A stretch of DNA of 64,000 nt from positions 43,763,502 to 43,827,501 of the forward strand of contig CAXKWD010000008.1 of NCBI GenBank assembly GCA_964059195.1, in the 5' to 3' direction. This DNA comes from Ectobius pallidus. Lineage: Eukaryota > Arthropoda > Insecta > Blattodea > Ectobiidae. Shown here in pieces: positions 52,184-63,669 of the stretch. Positions within the stretch are counted from its first letter, which is position 1. Each line of letters opens with the position of its first letter. Both the position numbers and the translations under genes were made by a program. The notes under the pieces are model-generated. The model saw only the letters and a list, made by a program, of their open reading frames with translations, did no database searches and had not been told where the DNA came from.

Positions 52184-53768
52184 AGAATAATGACGTAACT
52201 GCAAAATTTTAAAAATGAGTTTATTGTTTCAGTCATCTGAGAAATATGGGAAAACATCGACAGAACTGTAGTTATACATGGGGCCAATGGAAGGTAGTTG
52301 CGTCATTGTAAATATCTCTGTTATTTTATCTGAGCTTAGGAAGAACACCGTTGTATTTGTCAGTTGTATGTATGACATTGTTGAGTGAAGTAATGTGTTC
52401 AGTGAAATAACGAAGCAAGTGTGGATTTTGAATCATTTGAACTGAAATCCCAGTACTACAATGACGTAAGTGTACATTGTGTCATTGTTTTCCCAGTGTT
52501 TGAATAATTTTGTTTGTCAATACTGTTCTTTTTGTCATTGTTTGTCCTAATATTTTGCTCAACTGCTCGTCATAACTGTTCTTATCATCATTGTTGACGA
52601 TGACGAGAGAGCTTGAATACATGTAAGTCAGTTGGATTTCTGTTCTTTAAGAGCAATAATGAGCGACCAATGAAAGAAGATTATGGATCTTACTCCTCAG
52701 TAAGTAATACAGAAAGGCAATTGAGGAAAACCGTCTTATGAAAAGTGAAACACAAACACTAATCAGCTGTACGGAGGTACAGGCATCAACACCAAAACGT
52801 AATTTCCATGTCATACATGGAACAGATGTTTCAAATTTGTACGTGGTTCAAAGGGCAAGCACAAAAAGCAGATTTTGAAAAAAGCGTCGGTACCATCCCC
52901 TAAATCTAGTAGCAATTCTGAAAGCACTTTAGATTTTTCCTCTCATTCAAGCGACAAATTATTATGAGCCATCAGATCATCAAATTCAGGTGAAAGAATA
53001 CCCACCAAAATGAAAGACGCGGAATGTTGGGAATTGGGACAGAGCAAAAGCTAAAATGTTGAGAAATAGTGGAAAAAGTTATATCAAGAACAGGCAAAGT
53101 AGTCAGCTCGAAAAATAGGTGCTGGATGTTCTGATAAATGTACCCTCTCTTGTACGAAGAAACTATCAGAAGAATACAGTATTGAATGAATGGAGAAATG
53201 CGCACAATGTGCAAAACAATTTTAGTTTAGTTGTTTCCAGTACAGAAATCTGTCAATGTTTCATTCCTTAGCTAACAGATCATCACATGGTATCTGTCAA
53301 GCTGTTTAAAACAACATTTACACACATACTGGCCCTGGGAGATGGAATCCTGCTTTGTGGCATATCAGATGGTGGAAGCCGTGCACTGCGAACCTCATCA
53401 TCACATGTCCGAAGTCATAATTTGAACTTCTCCAGTCTTGTGTCGTCATAGCATCCATGACAAAGAAGTCTTCCCAAATTTCCTCTCTCTTAGCTAGGAG
53501 TTTCTATAACGTAGTACTGTAGCCAGATGTTGCTAGGAGTAGGAATTTCCTTATTTCTTCAATATAAAATGATTCTCTTGTCATGGGGTAAATATGGATA
53601 CACATAGAGCTTTCTTTAGGTACACTGCTTGGTTCCTTTGAGAGATATGTCAAGATGTTTTCTATGCCATACATGGTGACACAGAACAATGACGTAACTG
53701 CAAAATTTAAAAATTGTGTTTACTGTTTCAGTCATCCCAGAAATAAACAGTACACATGGGAAAACAAC
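52184..53768 (+). repeat. Region bounded by ~80-bp direct repeats
   Basis: 52184-52258 and 53683-53768 share AGAA.AATGACGTAACTGCAAAAT and TTTCAGTCATC...ATGGGAAAACA. An ACAATGACGT motif recurs at 52461 and 53989. No gene was recognised inside. It could be an unusual element with short terminal direct repeats or a deleted tandem array. Confidence 0.45.
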
Positions 53769-54169
53769 TGTCTTTTTTCACTCAGAACTAATGAAAAGAA
53801 ACTTCTTTGACTGAAGACTTTTTATTGTGAGGTTGCCTTTGCATCTAAGAAAAATAAATAAATTTTAAAAAAATAAGAGTAAAAGCAATGAAAATGTTTT
53901 TTCCTCCCTTTTCATGCCCTATAACTTACAAAAAAGGCAGGTTATCATAAAACAGTTACGCTATTATAGTAAACAAGACAGTACAATGACGTGACAATAG
54001 GCCATCTACCAAAATAATTTTGTATCACTTAAGTCCTATGTGACAGTATTACAAGAAGGGTCAGTTAAAAGTACAGAGGCCCAATGGTACACAAATTTGT
54101 AGTTACTAAAACGTGCATGTAGTAACATACAATAGAAACTGATAAGTCTGAATAAAAATTAATTTTAGA
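53769..54169. other. No gene recognised
   Basis: AT-rich, with nothing identifiable apart from one ACAATGACGTGACAATA motif at 53990 that resembles the repeat to its left. Confidence 0.35.
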
Positions 54170-54179
54170 TAGATACGCA

Positions 54180-54472
54180 GGAAGTCCATCAAAAATAGTT
54201 GGCAAAGAACGGATTTTAATTTTGGTCTATTATACACAAACACCCTTTTCTCACCTTTGAAATCAGTAAATGAAACTTCTTTTTGGATGCAGTTCAACTC
54301 AGAACATTTAATACACACTACACTCCAAGCTGAGGGAATACATTCCTTTCTAGGAATATTTCTCACCCATTGTTTGTTCTTTTGGAGAACTGAAACATGT
54401 TATATACTCACTCTTAACACTCCTTATTGTATAATTAGTCTTGCCACCCGGTACACAACATGTCTGATGCAT
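54180..54472 (-). pseudogene. THAP-domain fragment
   Basis: The minus-strand frame from ATG 54472 reads MHQTCCVPGGKTNYTIRS and CFSSPKEQ. It then shifts to WVRNIPRKECIPSAWSVVC and NCIQKEVSFTDFKGEKRVF. This is the THAP order (CC-PGC-NY, FP-K, W, IPR-PS, S-VC). Gly replaces the second Cys, and the CxxH is altered (VCIKC). It may be a dead gene exon or transposon DNA-binding part. Confidence 0.55.
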
Positions 54473-54685
54473 TTTAACTAATGTAATGAAAACACAACAC
54501 TGCTAAAATTCACATGGAGTAACGAGGACTGGCTTATTGACGTCGCACCCCCTTCCACCAACCTTCCCATCTGAGTAGAATGCCCCGTGAGATAGTTCTA
54601 AAAAACTTAAGTGGAGCAAAATGTGTTTCTTAACTAAGCTCTACTGAATATATTTATTTGTTTGTTTTAATACTGTATATACAAT

Positions 54686-55524
54686 ATGACCTGTGTGGAG
54701 TTTGTTGGTCTATTATTGGGCGCTTCCCCAGGTGGTGGTAAGGGAATGCCTCCTAGAAATTGGTGGTACTGGGGAAATGAAATATCCGAAGCAAACCAAA
54801 ACAAACCCCTTGTCAGGGTTAAGGTGAAAATCACAACAATGGATAGGACAGAGGATTCCTTCAGTATGGCTGAGCCAGCGGAAGTGGCGTCCCTTTCTCC
54901 ACTGGGTTGATGAATGGAGAAACTGCTGTTTTGCAGTGTGACTTCAAAGGCTAAGGCTAAGGGAGTAAACCCCAACAGAAAAACAAGGGTAGGAGAGCTT
55001 TAAAAGATGTTGTGAAACCAAACCCTCTAGGTAAGAAAACCCCAAAATCAAATCTAGGAGGCTGTGGGCTAATCACCCCCCAACTCTGAATTTTTAAATA
55101 TTTTAGAAACAAAATTAAGATAGCCTGACTGATGTTTTAAGACGATCTACACACCGAAATAAGCACTTTTCCTTCTTGGCTACATGGAATGTAGGCCTAC
55201 TTAGCTTGTATAAACCAGGAGCAGTTACTGAAAGTTCTTGGTAACTATAAGCTAAATATTGCAGCAATACAAGAGATTAGGTGGAAAGAAGGGGGAATAA
55301 GTGATATGGGAGAGTACATAATATGTAATAGTGAAAGTAGTAAGAGAAATCTGTTTGGAGTTGGTTTCATAATCCATAGGATTTTGAAGTTGTCAATTTT
55401 ACAATTTGACCATTGAATGAAAGATTGTGCACATCAAGAATGAAAGGAAAATTCTTTAACATGTCAATAATTTGTACACATGAACGAATGGAAGAAAAAG
55501 AGGAACAGATCAAGGACCAATATT
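54686..55524 (+). mobile_element. RTE-like LINE, 5' part
   Basis: The leader has GGGCGCTTCCCCAGGTGGTGG and CCCCTTGTCAGGGTTAAGGT, matching the leader of the element at 4880. The endonuclease starts near 55184 (LATWNVGL), with LNIAAIQEIRWKEGG (the Glu block) and NLFGVGFIIH. It then reads MSIICTHERMEEKEEQIKDQ up to the hAT insertion at 55533. It resumes at 58480. Confidence 0.75.
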
Positions 55525-56218
55525 GTGACCAACAGTGATGGGAAAATTACAAAAAAAATAATAATTGGGCTGAATTACAATTACTTGAGAAACATTTTAC
55601 TTAATTACAATTACAAATTACTTTTTGAAAAAGTAATCAGTAAAATTACAATTACAATTACAATTACTTTATAAAATGGCACTACCTAAAAATTCCTTCT
55701 TTTTTTTTGGGGGGGGGGCACAAAAAAGTAATGAGTAAAATTACAATTACAATTATTTTACAAAATGGCAGTATCTAAGTTTTTTCTATTTGGGGGGGGC
55801 ACAAGAGCAGAAACTATTGGGCCATTCAGCTAATAAAGTTGCATGGGACGTTACAAAGTCTAAAATTATTAATGAACAAACAAACAAACAAAACACATCA
55901 ATACCAATATTTCCATAACTTTTGTTAATATTACCTCTATCTGGATATTAGTTGTGAAAACAGTAATGACGATTTCAGCCTATAGCAATTTAGCTGAAAA
56001 AGTTTTAAATGCATGGGAAGAAATATATATTTATTTATTTTCCCACGGCTTACAATATTATGCATAATCTTTAAACATCAAATAATGAAGATATACATAT
56101 ATAATGGTCTCTCAGGCTTCCAACCGGGTTAAAGTATGGTTTATTTCCGAGCTTTCGGCTGCTGTCAGCTCTGCAGCCATCTTCTGGGAGAGAAGTGCGC
56201 TAGTTCTGTGTCTGGCTC

Positions 56219-56227
56219 CTTTTTATA
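56219..56227 (-). promoter_or_regulatory. TATA box in left Penelope arm (outward)
   Basis: TATAAAAAG on the minus strand, with a CCAAT-type motif (GATTGGTCG) about 25 bases upstream of it in the same direction. It is the mirror of the one at 57695-57703, so transcripts would leave the element to the left. Confidence 0.5.
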
Positions 56228-56483
56228 GCTGGTGGAGTTTGCAGAGAGCGACCAATCGGAGCACAGGAAATCCCGGGGTGAAAAGCAGGAATGCTATTGG
56301 TTGGTGCTGAAGTTGGTCCTGATTTGGCCCGTTCCTGTAGAATTCTGATTGCTGGGTTCCAGGCTTGGCTGAGTTCTAGCCCGTTGTCCCTGTTTTAATT
56401 ATTGCGGTGTAGCTTTATTTCCAGAGCTTCGGCCACGACCCAGCCCCAGTAGGTAGGTTGATTGCCCAGGTTTCTCACCCCTT

Positions 56484-57527
56484 GGTGAGAACAATTTTAC
56501 TCCGGATGTCACAGCACTTTTCAAGCATGTGCTGACGTCTACATATTTCCTGTATGATGGGCAGTTCTATGAACAGCAAGACGGCGTGGCGATGGGCTCT
56601 CCTCTCTCACCGGCAATTGCGAATTTTTACATTTAACACTTTGAACATCTGGCCCTGAAAAGGACCGATTACAGTCCCAAATATTTCTACAGATATGTTG
56701 ACGACACTTTTGTGGTCTGGCAGCATGGCATCGAGAGACTAAATGACTTCTTGGGAATTCTAAACAGCATCCATAGTAATATCCAGTTCACCATGGAAAT
56801 AGAGAAAGACGGGTGCTTGCCGTTCCTTGATATTCTAATCTGCAGAAAAGCTGATGGCAGTTTAGCTCATAAAGTGTACAGAAAACCCACCCACACAGAT
56901 TTGTATCTAAATGCCAGTAGCCACCACCACCCAGCGCAGAAGAGAGGCATTCTAAAAACGTTGGTACATAGAGCCAGATCCATCTCGGATGCTGACAGTC
57001 TAACAACAGAGATACAACATCTCCGGAATACCTTCCGGCAGAATGGCTACAGTCACAAGGACATTGCATGGGCCCTGAGAAAGACTGATCGCCAACCCCC
57101 CACATCGTCGGAAACCGGACCAAAACTGGCTTTCATTCCGTACATGCCTCCGGTCTCCAACAAGATAGCCAGACTGCTCCACAAACACAACATCAAGACC
57201 ATACATATGCCACCACCCAAAGTGAGACAATGGGTTCGCCCCGTGAAAGACTCTCTAGGATTGCGGACTCCGGGGATCTACGAAGTCCCGTGCCAATGTG
57301 GAGCCGTCTATATAGGGCAAACAGGCCGCATCATTGAGGCCAGGTGCAATGAACATAAACGCTGCATCCGGTTGGGTTACCCGGAAAAGTCGGCGGTAGC
57401 TCAACACATGTACGACCATGACCACCACATCAACTTCCAAGGGGTGAGAAACCTGGGCAATCAACCTACCTACTGGGGCCGGGTCGTGGCCGAAGCTCTG
57501 GAAATTCAGCTACACCGCAATAATTAA
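56484..57527 (+). pseudogene. Penelope reverse transcriptase (C-terminal part) with GIY-YIG endonuclease
   Basis: The frame begins at the arm junction with NNFTPDVTALFKHVLTSTYF. It continues YEQQDGVAMGSPLSPAIANF, a TAA at 56634-56636 (Glu is usual here), and YFYRYVDDTFVVWQHG with the catalytic YVDD box. GCLPFLDILICRK, KPTHTDLYLNASSHHHPAQK and a linker follow. The GIY-YIG domain reads PGIYEVPCQCGAVYIGQTGR, EARCNEHKRCIRLGYPEKSA and VAQHMYDHDHHINF, then WGRVVAEALEIQLHRNN. Apart from the single nonsense codon it is clean. The upstream RT half is absent. Confidence 0.9.
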
Positions 57528-57694
57528 AACAGGGACAACGGGCTAGAACTCAGCCAAGCCCGGAACCCAGCAATCAGAATTCTACAGGAACGGGCCAAAT
57601 CAGGACCAACTTCAGCACCAACCAATAGCATTCCTGCTTTTCACCCCGGGATTTCCTGTGCTCCGATTGGTCGCTCTCTGCAAACTCCACCAGC

Positions 57695-57703
57695 TATAAA
57701 AAG
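57695..57703 (+). promoter_or_regulatory. TATA box in right Penelope arm (outward)
   Basis: TATAAAAAG with CCGATTGG at 57663-57670 about 25 bases upstream and a second CCAAT at 57621-57625. In Penelope elements this region can serve as promoter in the upstream copy of a tandem. Here it faces away from the ORF. Confidence 0.5.
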
Positions 57704-58479
57704 GAGCCAGACACAGAACTAGCGCACTTCTCTCCAAGAAGATGGCTGCAGAGCTGACAGCAGCCGAAAGCTCGGAAATAAACCATACTTTAACCCGGTT
57801 GGAAGCCCAAGAGACCATTATATATAACCAACGCCGGGAAAGTCTCAAGTCTTTTAAGATATACATAGTTATTCCAATGTCATTTTAAAAAGTCTGATGT
57901 TATTGCTTACCAAACTCCGTTCTGTCTGTGCATGATGCATTCCGTTCTTTTTTAAATCGAATCTGTAATCTTCTTTTCAAAGAAAGGGATATAAATAAAT
58001 TTAATAGGCTGAGAAAAGCAATTTTAATTTCTTGAACACGTCTTGAATTAAATGGAAACCATACAGAAATCTAATTAAATGTAGTATCGCTCCCCGTAAA
58101 TTGCTCTGGCTGTGGTCGCCTATGGAAAAAAAAACAACAACACATACATTCGACTTCTTCTCATCTTAGCTGATGTCGCGTTGCTTCACCACTGCTGCAG
58201 CGACCATAAAGCGCTTTACGTTTGCTTTAAAAAGAACGCAAAGTTCATCGCTGCTGCAGCAACTGCCAGTGAGTAGAAGAAAGCAACATTGCCAAATTCT
58301 CAATTTGATACTTTTCGATTACTAAAATGTAACGATTACAATTTTATTTACAGAAGTAAATTACGAGTAAAAATTACATTTTTTAAGAAGTAACAATTAC
58401 AAGTAAATGGGACCAAAAAAGGAATTTTTACTGTAATCCGATTACTTTTACTCAATTACTTCCCATCACTGGTGACCAG

Positions 58480-58620
58480 TTAAATAGCGTTCTCCAGAAA
58501 TTAAATAAAAATGATAGGAAGATCGTTTTGGGGGACTTAACACTTTTTATAATAAATTATAAAGGCTGGAATGAATGTTCCTGTTTAAAATGTTTTTAAA
58601 TATGTGATTTACAGGGCCTA
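58480..58620 (+). mobile_element. RTE-like LINE, part after the hAT
   Basis: Continues the endonuclease frame: LNSVLQKLNKNDRKIVLGDL, corresponding to the GDFN block of the domain. The third base of the box is changed and the reading decays by about 58560. The LINE 3' part is missing. The hAT target sits exactly within this domain. Confidence 0.65.
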
Positions 58621-58685
58621 TATTAAAGGATAATGTTAATTTTTATTAAAATGCACATATCAAAATGTTGATTATAGTGATAATG

Positions 58686-58782
58686 CTATAGTCCTACAAG
58701 TTAGATAGAAACATAACTGTGCTTGCTGTAGCAATCACAGCTTTGTTTCACACAAGTTTCTTTCTAACTTGTAGGACTATAG
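58686..58782. repeat. Small hairpin, 27-bp stem
   Basis: CTATAGTCCTACAAGTTAGA...GAAAC pairs with 58756-58782 with one mismatch. A second short stem (CTGTG/CACAG) lies in the loop. It is 97 bases in total and belongs to no recognised element. Confidence 0.6.
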
Positions 58783-59904
58783 AGATTCAATATTCAACTA
58801 TGTTATCTCTATATATATAAGAAGCTTTGTCCTGACTGAATGACTGACAGAGAATCAATGTACAGCCTAAACTATAACAGGTAGAGACTTGGAATTTTGA
58901 CAGTACCTTCGTTTCATAATGTAGATGCTCTCTAAGAAAGGATTTTGAAAAATTTTGATTCTAAATGACAAAAATCAAATGTTTTTGAGAATACTTAATC
59001 CCTTTTTACACAGAATTGTCCAATCCAAATCACATTTGGCATTAAAACATAGTGTTGCCAGTGGGTCTCAGATGGGTTTGGAAAAAAAAAAATGAAAGTA
59101 GAATAAATTTGACAAATGAGAGAACTATCAATATCCACGAAAATAATGCAGTCACATAACTTTCTTTACCCTGGACATAGAGAAAACAATACGAGGTAAG
59201 GTATTATGTTTTGGGAAGAGATGTATGAAAGTGATATTGTATTTCTGTTTAATTTCATTCCCGAAATGGTTTTATGGTAACATGAGAGTGAGAAACAACA
59301 TTTTCAGCCACGATAATACAATTTTATGTTACTGGAATTTCTGTTTCTTCTTATTTGAACCCCTACCAGGCTTGCTGTGTACTGTACAAGCGATGGGATG
59401 CAGAATTCTACATCCTCTATGAGCCATAAAAAGCTATATCAAGTGTTTTCTGAGGGAATAGTTCGAGTGTGATAAGTCGTTCTTCCTATTTCAAATTATA
59501 AATACCTATATTAGGACCTAGAATTTAAAAATCTTCATAAGTTAATAATAAGGTTTTATTTTGCCTGGCAGAGTTAAGGCCATAGGGCCTTATCTTCCAC
59601 TCAACCAGGATAAATACAAAATACATTAAAGTAATACCTACAAAAAACAAATACACTAGATACCATATATAATAGTAACGAAATACTAGCAATAGAATAT
59701 TAAAATATAAGAAAATAATGAGTCCAATAATGAAAAGAGAAAACAAAGTGAATTAAGAATTACATATACTCGTAATTGGGTGTGTGTATATAATCCTAAT
59801 ATAATAATATAATAAACACTAAAACTGGAACCTAAAACTAAGAAATTAACAAATTTAGGCAATATATGCTAAGTGATATAAAATATTGTACAATGTAAAT
59901 TAAC

Positions 59905-62900
59905 CTAGGTTGTGTAACGAAGATACCTCAGTAACTTAGACTTAAAAATCTGTAGACTCCGACTACCCCTGATGTCCGGCGGAAGGGAGTTCCAGGTGCG
60001 GGTCATGGCTATAGTGAACGAGGCAGAGTACAGAGATGTCTGGTGGCGTGGAATTGAAAGTAGGCTGTTATTCTGAGATCGCGTGTCGCGGTTATGTTGG
60101 GAAGACAACAGTGAGAAACGGGAGACTAAATAATTAGGTGCAGATTTATTAAGTATTTGATAGAGAAGAGTTAGGGAGTGTAGTTGGCGTCTGTCCTTTA
60201 GTCGAAGCCAGGATAATTGCTTAAAATAACCTGAGACATGATCATATCTACGTATGTTGAATATATGACGGACACAAGAATTCTGAACACGTTGTAGCTT
60301 ACAGGATAATTCAACACTTAGGTCGGTGAACAAGACATCACAATAGTCGAAGTGTGGCATCACTAGTGACTGTACTAACGTCTGTTTTAGTTTAGTAGGT
60401 AGGAAATTTTTTAGTCTATTTAGCGCATGCATAATAGAAAATACTTTTTTACATATACGTTTAATTTGTGTATTCCAGGTCATGTCAGAGTCAAAGTACA
60501 CCCCAAGATTTTTTACTGTTTTACTGTAAGGAATAATCACGTTGTTCAAGGTCACAGGCAAAAGTTCCGTGTGGTTAATATAAGATAGTAATCTGTTTTT
60601 TCCAATCAGAATGGCTTGTGTCTTGTCTGGGTTCAAATTTAGTCCAAATTTTGCTGACCATTTACTGATCGAGATTAAGTCGTCATTGAACTTTGCAAGA
60701 GAGTCATTGATTATATCAGGCCGAAAATGTAAATATATTTGAAGGTCGTCTGCATACAGATGATGTCGGCAATGTTTTAGTACTGTAGAAATGTCATTTA
60801 TATAGATTGCAAAAAGCAAGGGACTTAATACAGAGCCCTGTGGTACACCTGACCTCACGAGACGCCACAAAGAAGATAGATTGTTGTGAGAAACACATTG
60901 TTGGCGTCCTGAGAGGTATGATTGTACCCACGTGACTACTGCATTGGATAAGTGTAGTGACCTCAGTTTAGCAATTAACAGGTCTGCGTCAACAGTGTCA
61001 AAGGCTCGCGAAAAATCAAGTAGGGTTAGAGCAGTCACTTCACGTCGGTCCATGGCCTCACGAATATCTTCACTGACCTTGAGAAGGGCAGTGGAGGTAA
61101 TGTGATTTGATCTGAAACCAGATTGTAATGGGTCAAGTAGATTATAAGTGTTTAGATACTCAGTCAGCTGCTTGTGGACGATGCGTTCGAGGGTTTTCGA
61201 TAAAGTCGGAAGTATACTGATAGGTCTATAGTGCTTGGGGGTGTTTGGAAGATTTACTTTAGGAAGAGGTCGGATGAGAGCATTTTTCCATTGTTGCGGG
61301 AAGGTGGATGTGATGAGAGAGGCGTTGTAAATATGGGTTAAGGTAGGAAGAATAACATCGATTATTTTGTTTAGCATTAATATATTAATGCCATCCGTGC
61401 CTTCTGCTTTCGATTTATTTTGGGAGAGTGCCTTTTTTACTTGTAAGGGCGTTACATTGGAGAAAAAGAATCTTTCATGGTGTGGAGGAAGGGGTATGGT
61501 TGACAGATAATTAATAGTATTTTGTTTGGTGAGGTCATCTAGGGTATTGGTTGGTACGGTAGTGAAATATTCGTTCAAATCATTGAGAGGGATGTTGACA
61601 GCATGGGCTTGATTTTTTTGTTTTCCTAAACCCATTGCTTTTAAGTTACTCCATAAATCGCGTGTAGTCGTAGTGGGGTCAATCAGTCTATGGCAGTGCT
61701 GGATCTTGGCGTTTCGTATCATTTGCGTAGTTTTGTTTCTTAACTGCTTATAGTTTGTCCAATTTTCGTCGGTTTTACTGCGCCGGAAAGTACGGTATGC
61801 CGCATCACGGTGAGCCATGTGTTCTCGTATGGTCGAAGATAACCAAGGGGCAGAAGGTCGTGTAATTCGTCTAGTCTTTAGTGGTGCATGTCTGTCATAT
61901 AACTGGAGTATCATATCATTAAATGCTTTTAACTTTTCGTCAATAGAACGTAAATGCCAAATTGTGTGCCAAGGCTGTTGTTTAGCGTCTTCAGTCAGTT
62001 GGTTGTCGTCTATGTTTTTTAAGTCTCTATATGATATTAATTTAGATGGGCGTTTAGGGCATTGAAGTGAATACTCCATGTAAATGAGGTCATGGGCTGA
62101 GATACCAGGAACCGGCATCTGACCACGTCTTAATACTCTTTGTGGTTGAGTAGTCACGATTAAATCCAGTAAGGTCTCAGAAGTGTTAGTATGATGAGTC
62201 GGTAGAAGAGGTAGGATAGTCATGTTGCAAGACTGAAACGTATTGATTAGTTGTGTGGTAAGCGTCGAATTTGTGTTAAGGAGATTGATGTTGAGATCAC
62301 CCATAAGAACAACGTGTTCATAGTTCGGAATTAAATTAATTAGGGCATCTTCTAGATTGGAAAGCTGACCACTTTTAGGGGGCCTGTAAATTACGCAGAT
62401 TAGACATTTTTGCGCGCTGGCAAGGATTTCAACAAACATTAATTCTGGGGTTGCTGAATACTCGGAGGGGGAGGCATGCACAACTTTTGGGTGAAGGTCA
62501 TTTCGTATGTAGGCAGCGACCCCTCCTCCACGCTTACCCGTCCTGTCATTGCGGAGAAGTGAAAAACCATTCAGCTCAACAAGTGAGGAAGGAAGGGAGG
62601 GTTGGAGCCAGGATTCAGACAGCAGTAAACAGTGAAGATCGAGACTGGAAACAATAGAAGAGAATTCTTGGAAATGGGAAAGTATGCTTTGAGAGTTGAC
62701 GTGAATAATTTTGAGAGTAGTAGGATTAGGGGTGAAGGAGAGTTTTAACAGATCTGAAGTGGAGGGGGACTGTGGAGTGGGCTGGCCGCTGTTTTCACCA
62801 ATGAAGTCTGTACTGTCATAAAGAACTTGAGGGTAGATGGAGAACGGGTTTTTGTTAGAGCTATTATCAGGGGTAGGTGGAGAAACATTCCCTGGACTTA

Positions 62901-62930
62901 GTGGGTCAATATTACCAACCGAATTTTAAC
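59905..62930 (-). CDS. LINE ORF2: endonuclease-reverse transcriptase, open
   Basis: Codons stay open from about 62930, well upstream of the GTG at 62481. Endonuclease blocks are LKIIHVNSQSILSHFQEF, LLLSESWL, RGGGVAAYIRND, ICVIYRPP, VLMGDLNINLL and ISAHDLIYMEY. The last has Ala where SDH usually has Asp, which may be a family trait or a loss. RT blocks are PKHYRPISILPTLSKTLERI, LQSGFRSNHITSTALL, LLDFSRAFDTVD, SGVPQGSVLSPLLFAIYIND and HLYADDLQIYLHF. The C-terminus is NLGVYFDSDMTWNTQI, LQRVQNSCVRHIFNIRR and RTWNSLPPDIRGS. About 1,000 codons without a stop. No RNase H domain. Confidence 0.88.
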
Positions 62931-63084
62931 AGATAGAAAGAAAAAAAAAAAAAAAGAGAAACGAAGTTACCTTAAATATACTAAATGTGTATAGTCTATT
63001 TCTTAATAATACTTGAATACTTTAACAGTAAAGTGTCCTAAGTGTTAATGGTTAGTAAGGCTTTAAACACCCATGACTCACAGT

Positions 63085-63669
63085 TTACAATTCCGCTTGT
63101 TGTGTTACACGCCGTTTTGTGTCACCTATTTTCACAATTATTGCACCGTCTTGGGTCCATACATTCTTCAATCCGTATTTGGTTATAGCCTCCTGTAGTA
63201 GTGCGTGGCGCTTCTTTGTAAGGTCTTCCCGGATCACGATCCCTGATCCCCGAAGGCTTTTCTTATTCCTAAACAGTTCATTCCGCTTTTGGTAGCTGAC
63301 GAATTTAACAATCACTGGCCTGGGTCTATCTGTCTCTTTTCTCCCAATACGATGGCTTCTGTCGATGTCAGTTACAGATAGATCCACACCTATTTTCTTT
63401 GCAACATCGATGGCTATTATGTCCGTGTCTTCCCCGTCTGATTCACTAACACCAAATACCCGTAGGCATTGACGCCGTTGATACTGCTCTAAATCGTCAA
63501 TTTTGTTTTCTAGCAAGTCGATTGTCTTGTCTTTCTCTTTCAGGGCATCTTTAAGTTCAGAGATCACTTTCGTATTCTCCTCTAGAGTCTTCTTCATCTC
63601 AGTTACAATTGTGTCTTTTACTAATGTAGCGAGCGTTGCCAACATACCTTTGTCTTGGAGAGCTTGCAT
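63085..63669 (-). CDS. LINE ORF1: coiled-coil RNA-binding protein (L1-ORF1p-like)
   Basis: 194 codons. A coiled coil (KKTLEENTKVISELKDALKE, KDKTIDLLENKIDDLEQYQR) is followed by an RRM-like segment (RRQCLRVFGVSESDG, VDLSVTDIDRSHRIGRKETD, RPRPVIVKFVSYQKRNELF) and a C-terminal domain (IREDLTKKRHALLQEAITKY, NVWTQDGAIIVKIGD). This is the layout of the L1-type ORF1 trimer that coats element RNA and is also found in several arthropod LINE clades. The frame begins at the Helitron junction, so the N-terminus may be shortened. Confidence 0.82.
   Translation of the reverse strand: MQALQDKGMLATLATLVKDTIVTEMKKTLEENTKVISELKDALKEKDKTIDLLENKIDDLEQYQRRQCLRVFGVSESDGEDTDIIAIDVAKKIGVDLSVTDIDRSHRIGRKETDRPRPVIVKFVSYQKRNELFRNKKSLRGSGIVIREDLTKKRHALLQEAITKYGLKNVWTQDGAIIVKIGDTKRRVTQQAEL

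Larger units (their letters stand above)
56100..57855 (+). mobile_element. Penelope-like element with inverted terminal arm, 12-bp TSD
   Basis: A perfect duplication, AAGATATACATA, lies at 56088-56099 and 57856-57867. The left 385 bases (56100-56488) are the inverse of 57437-57830, including the last codons of the protein. The right side has about 25 extra bases. A tail arranged as an inverted pseudo-LTR is a known Penelope layout. The ORF is 5'-truncated at the join with the inverted arm. Confidence 0.9.
55533..58471. mobile_element. hAT element carrying a Penelope element
   Basis: The ends are CAGTGATGGGAA on both sides. The 8-bp duplication is GTGACCAA (55525-55532) / GTGACCAG (58472-58479). 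Many AATTACAATTAC subterminal repeats lie at both ends, and G runs lie at 55708-55716 and 55791-55799. It is about 1.2 kb without the Penelope insert. No transposase was recognised. Confidence 0.88.

Noticed and set aside
56104..56310. Host protein on the plus strand (MVSQASNRVKVW...)
   Set aside because: It is the inverted Penelope arm; the same frame appears on the minus strand at 57612-57866.
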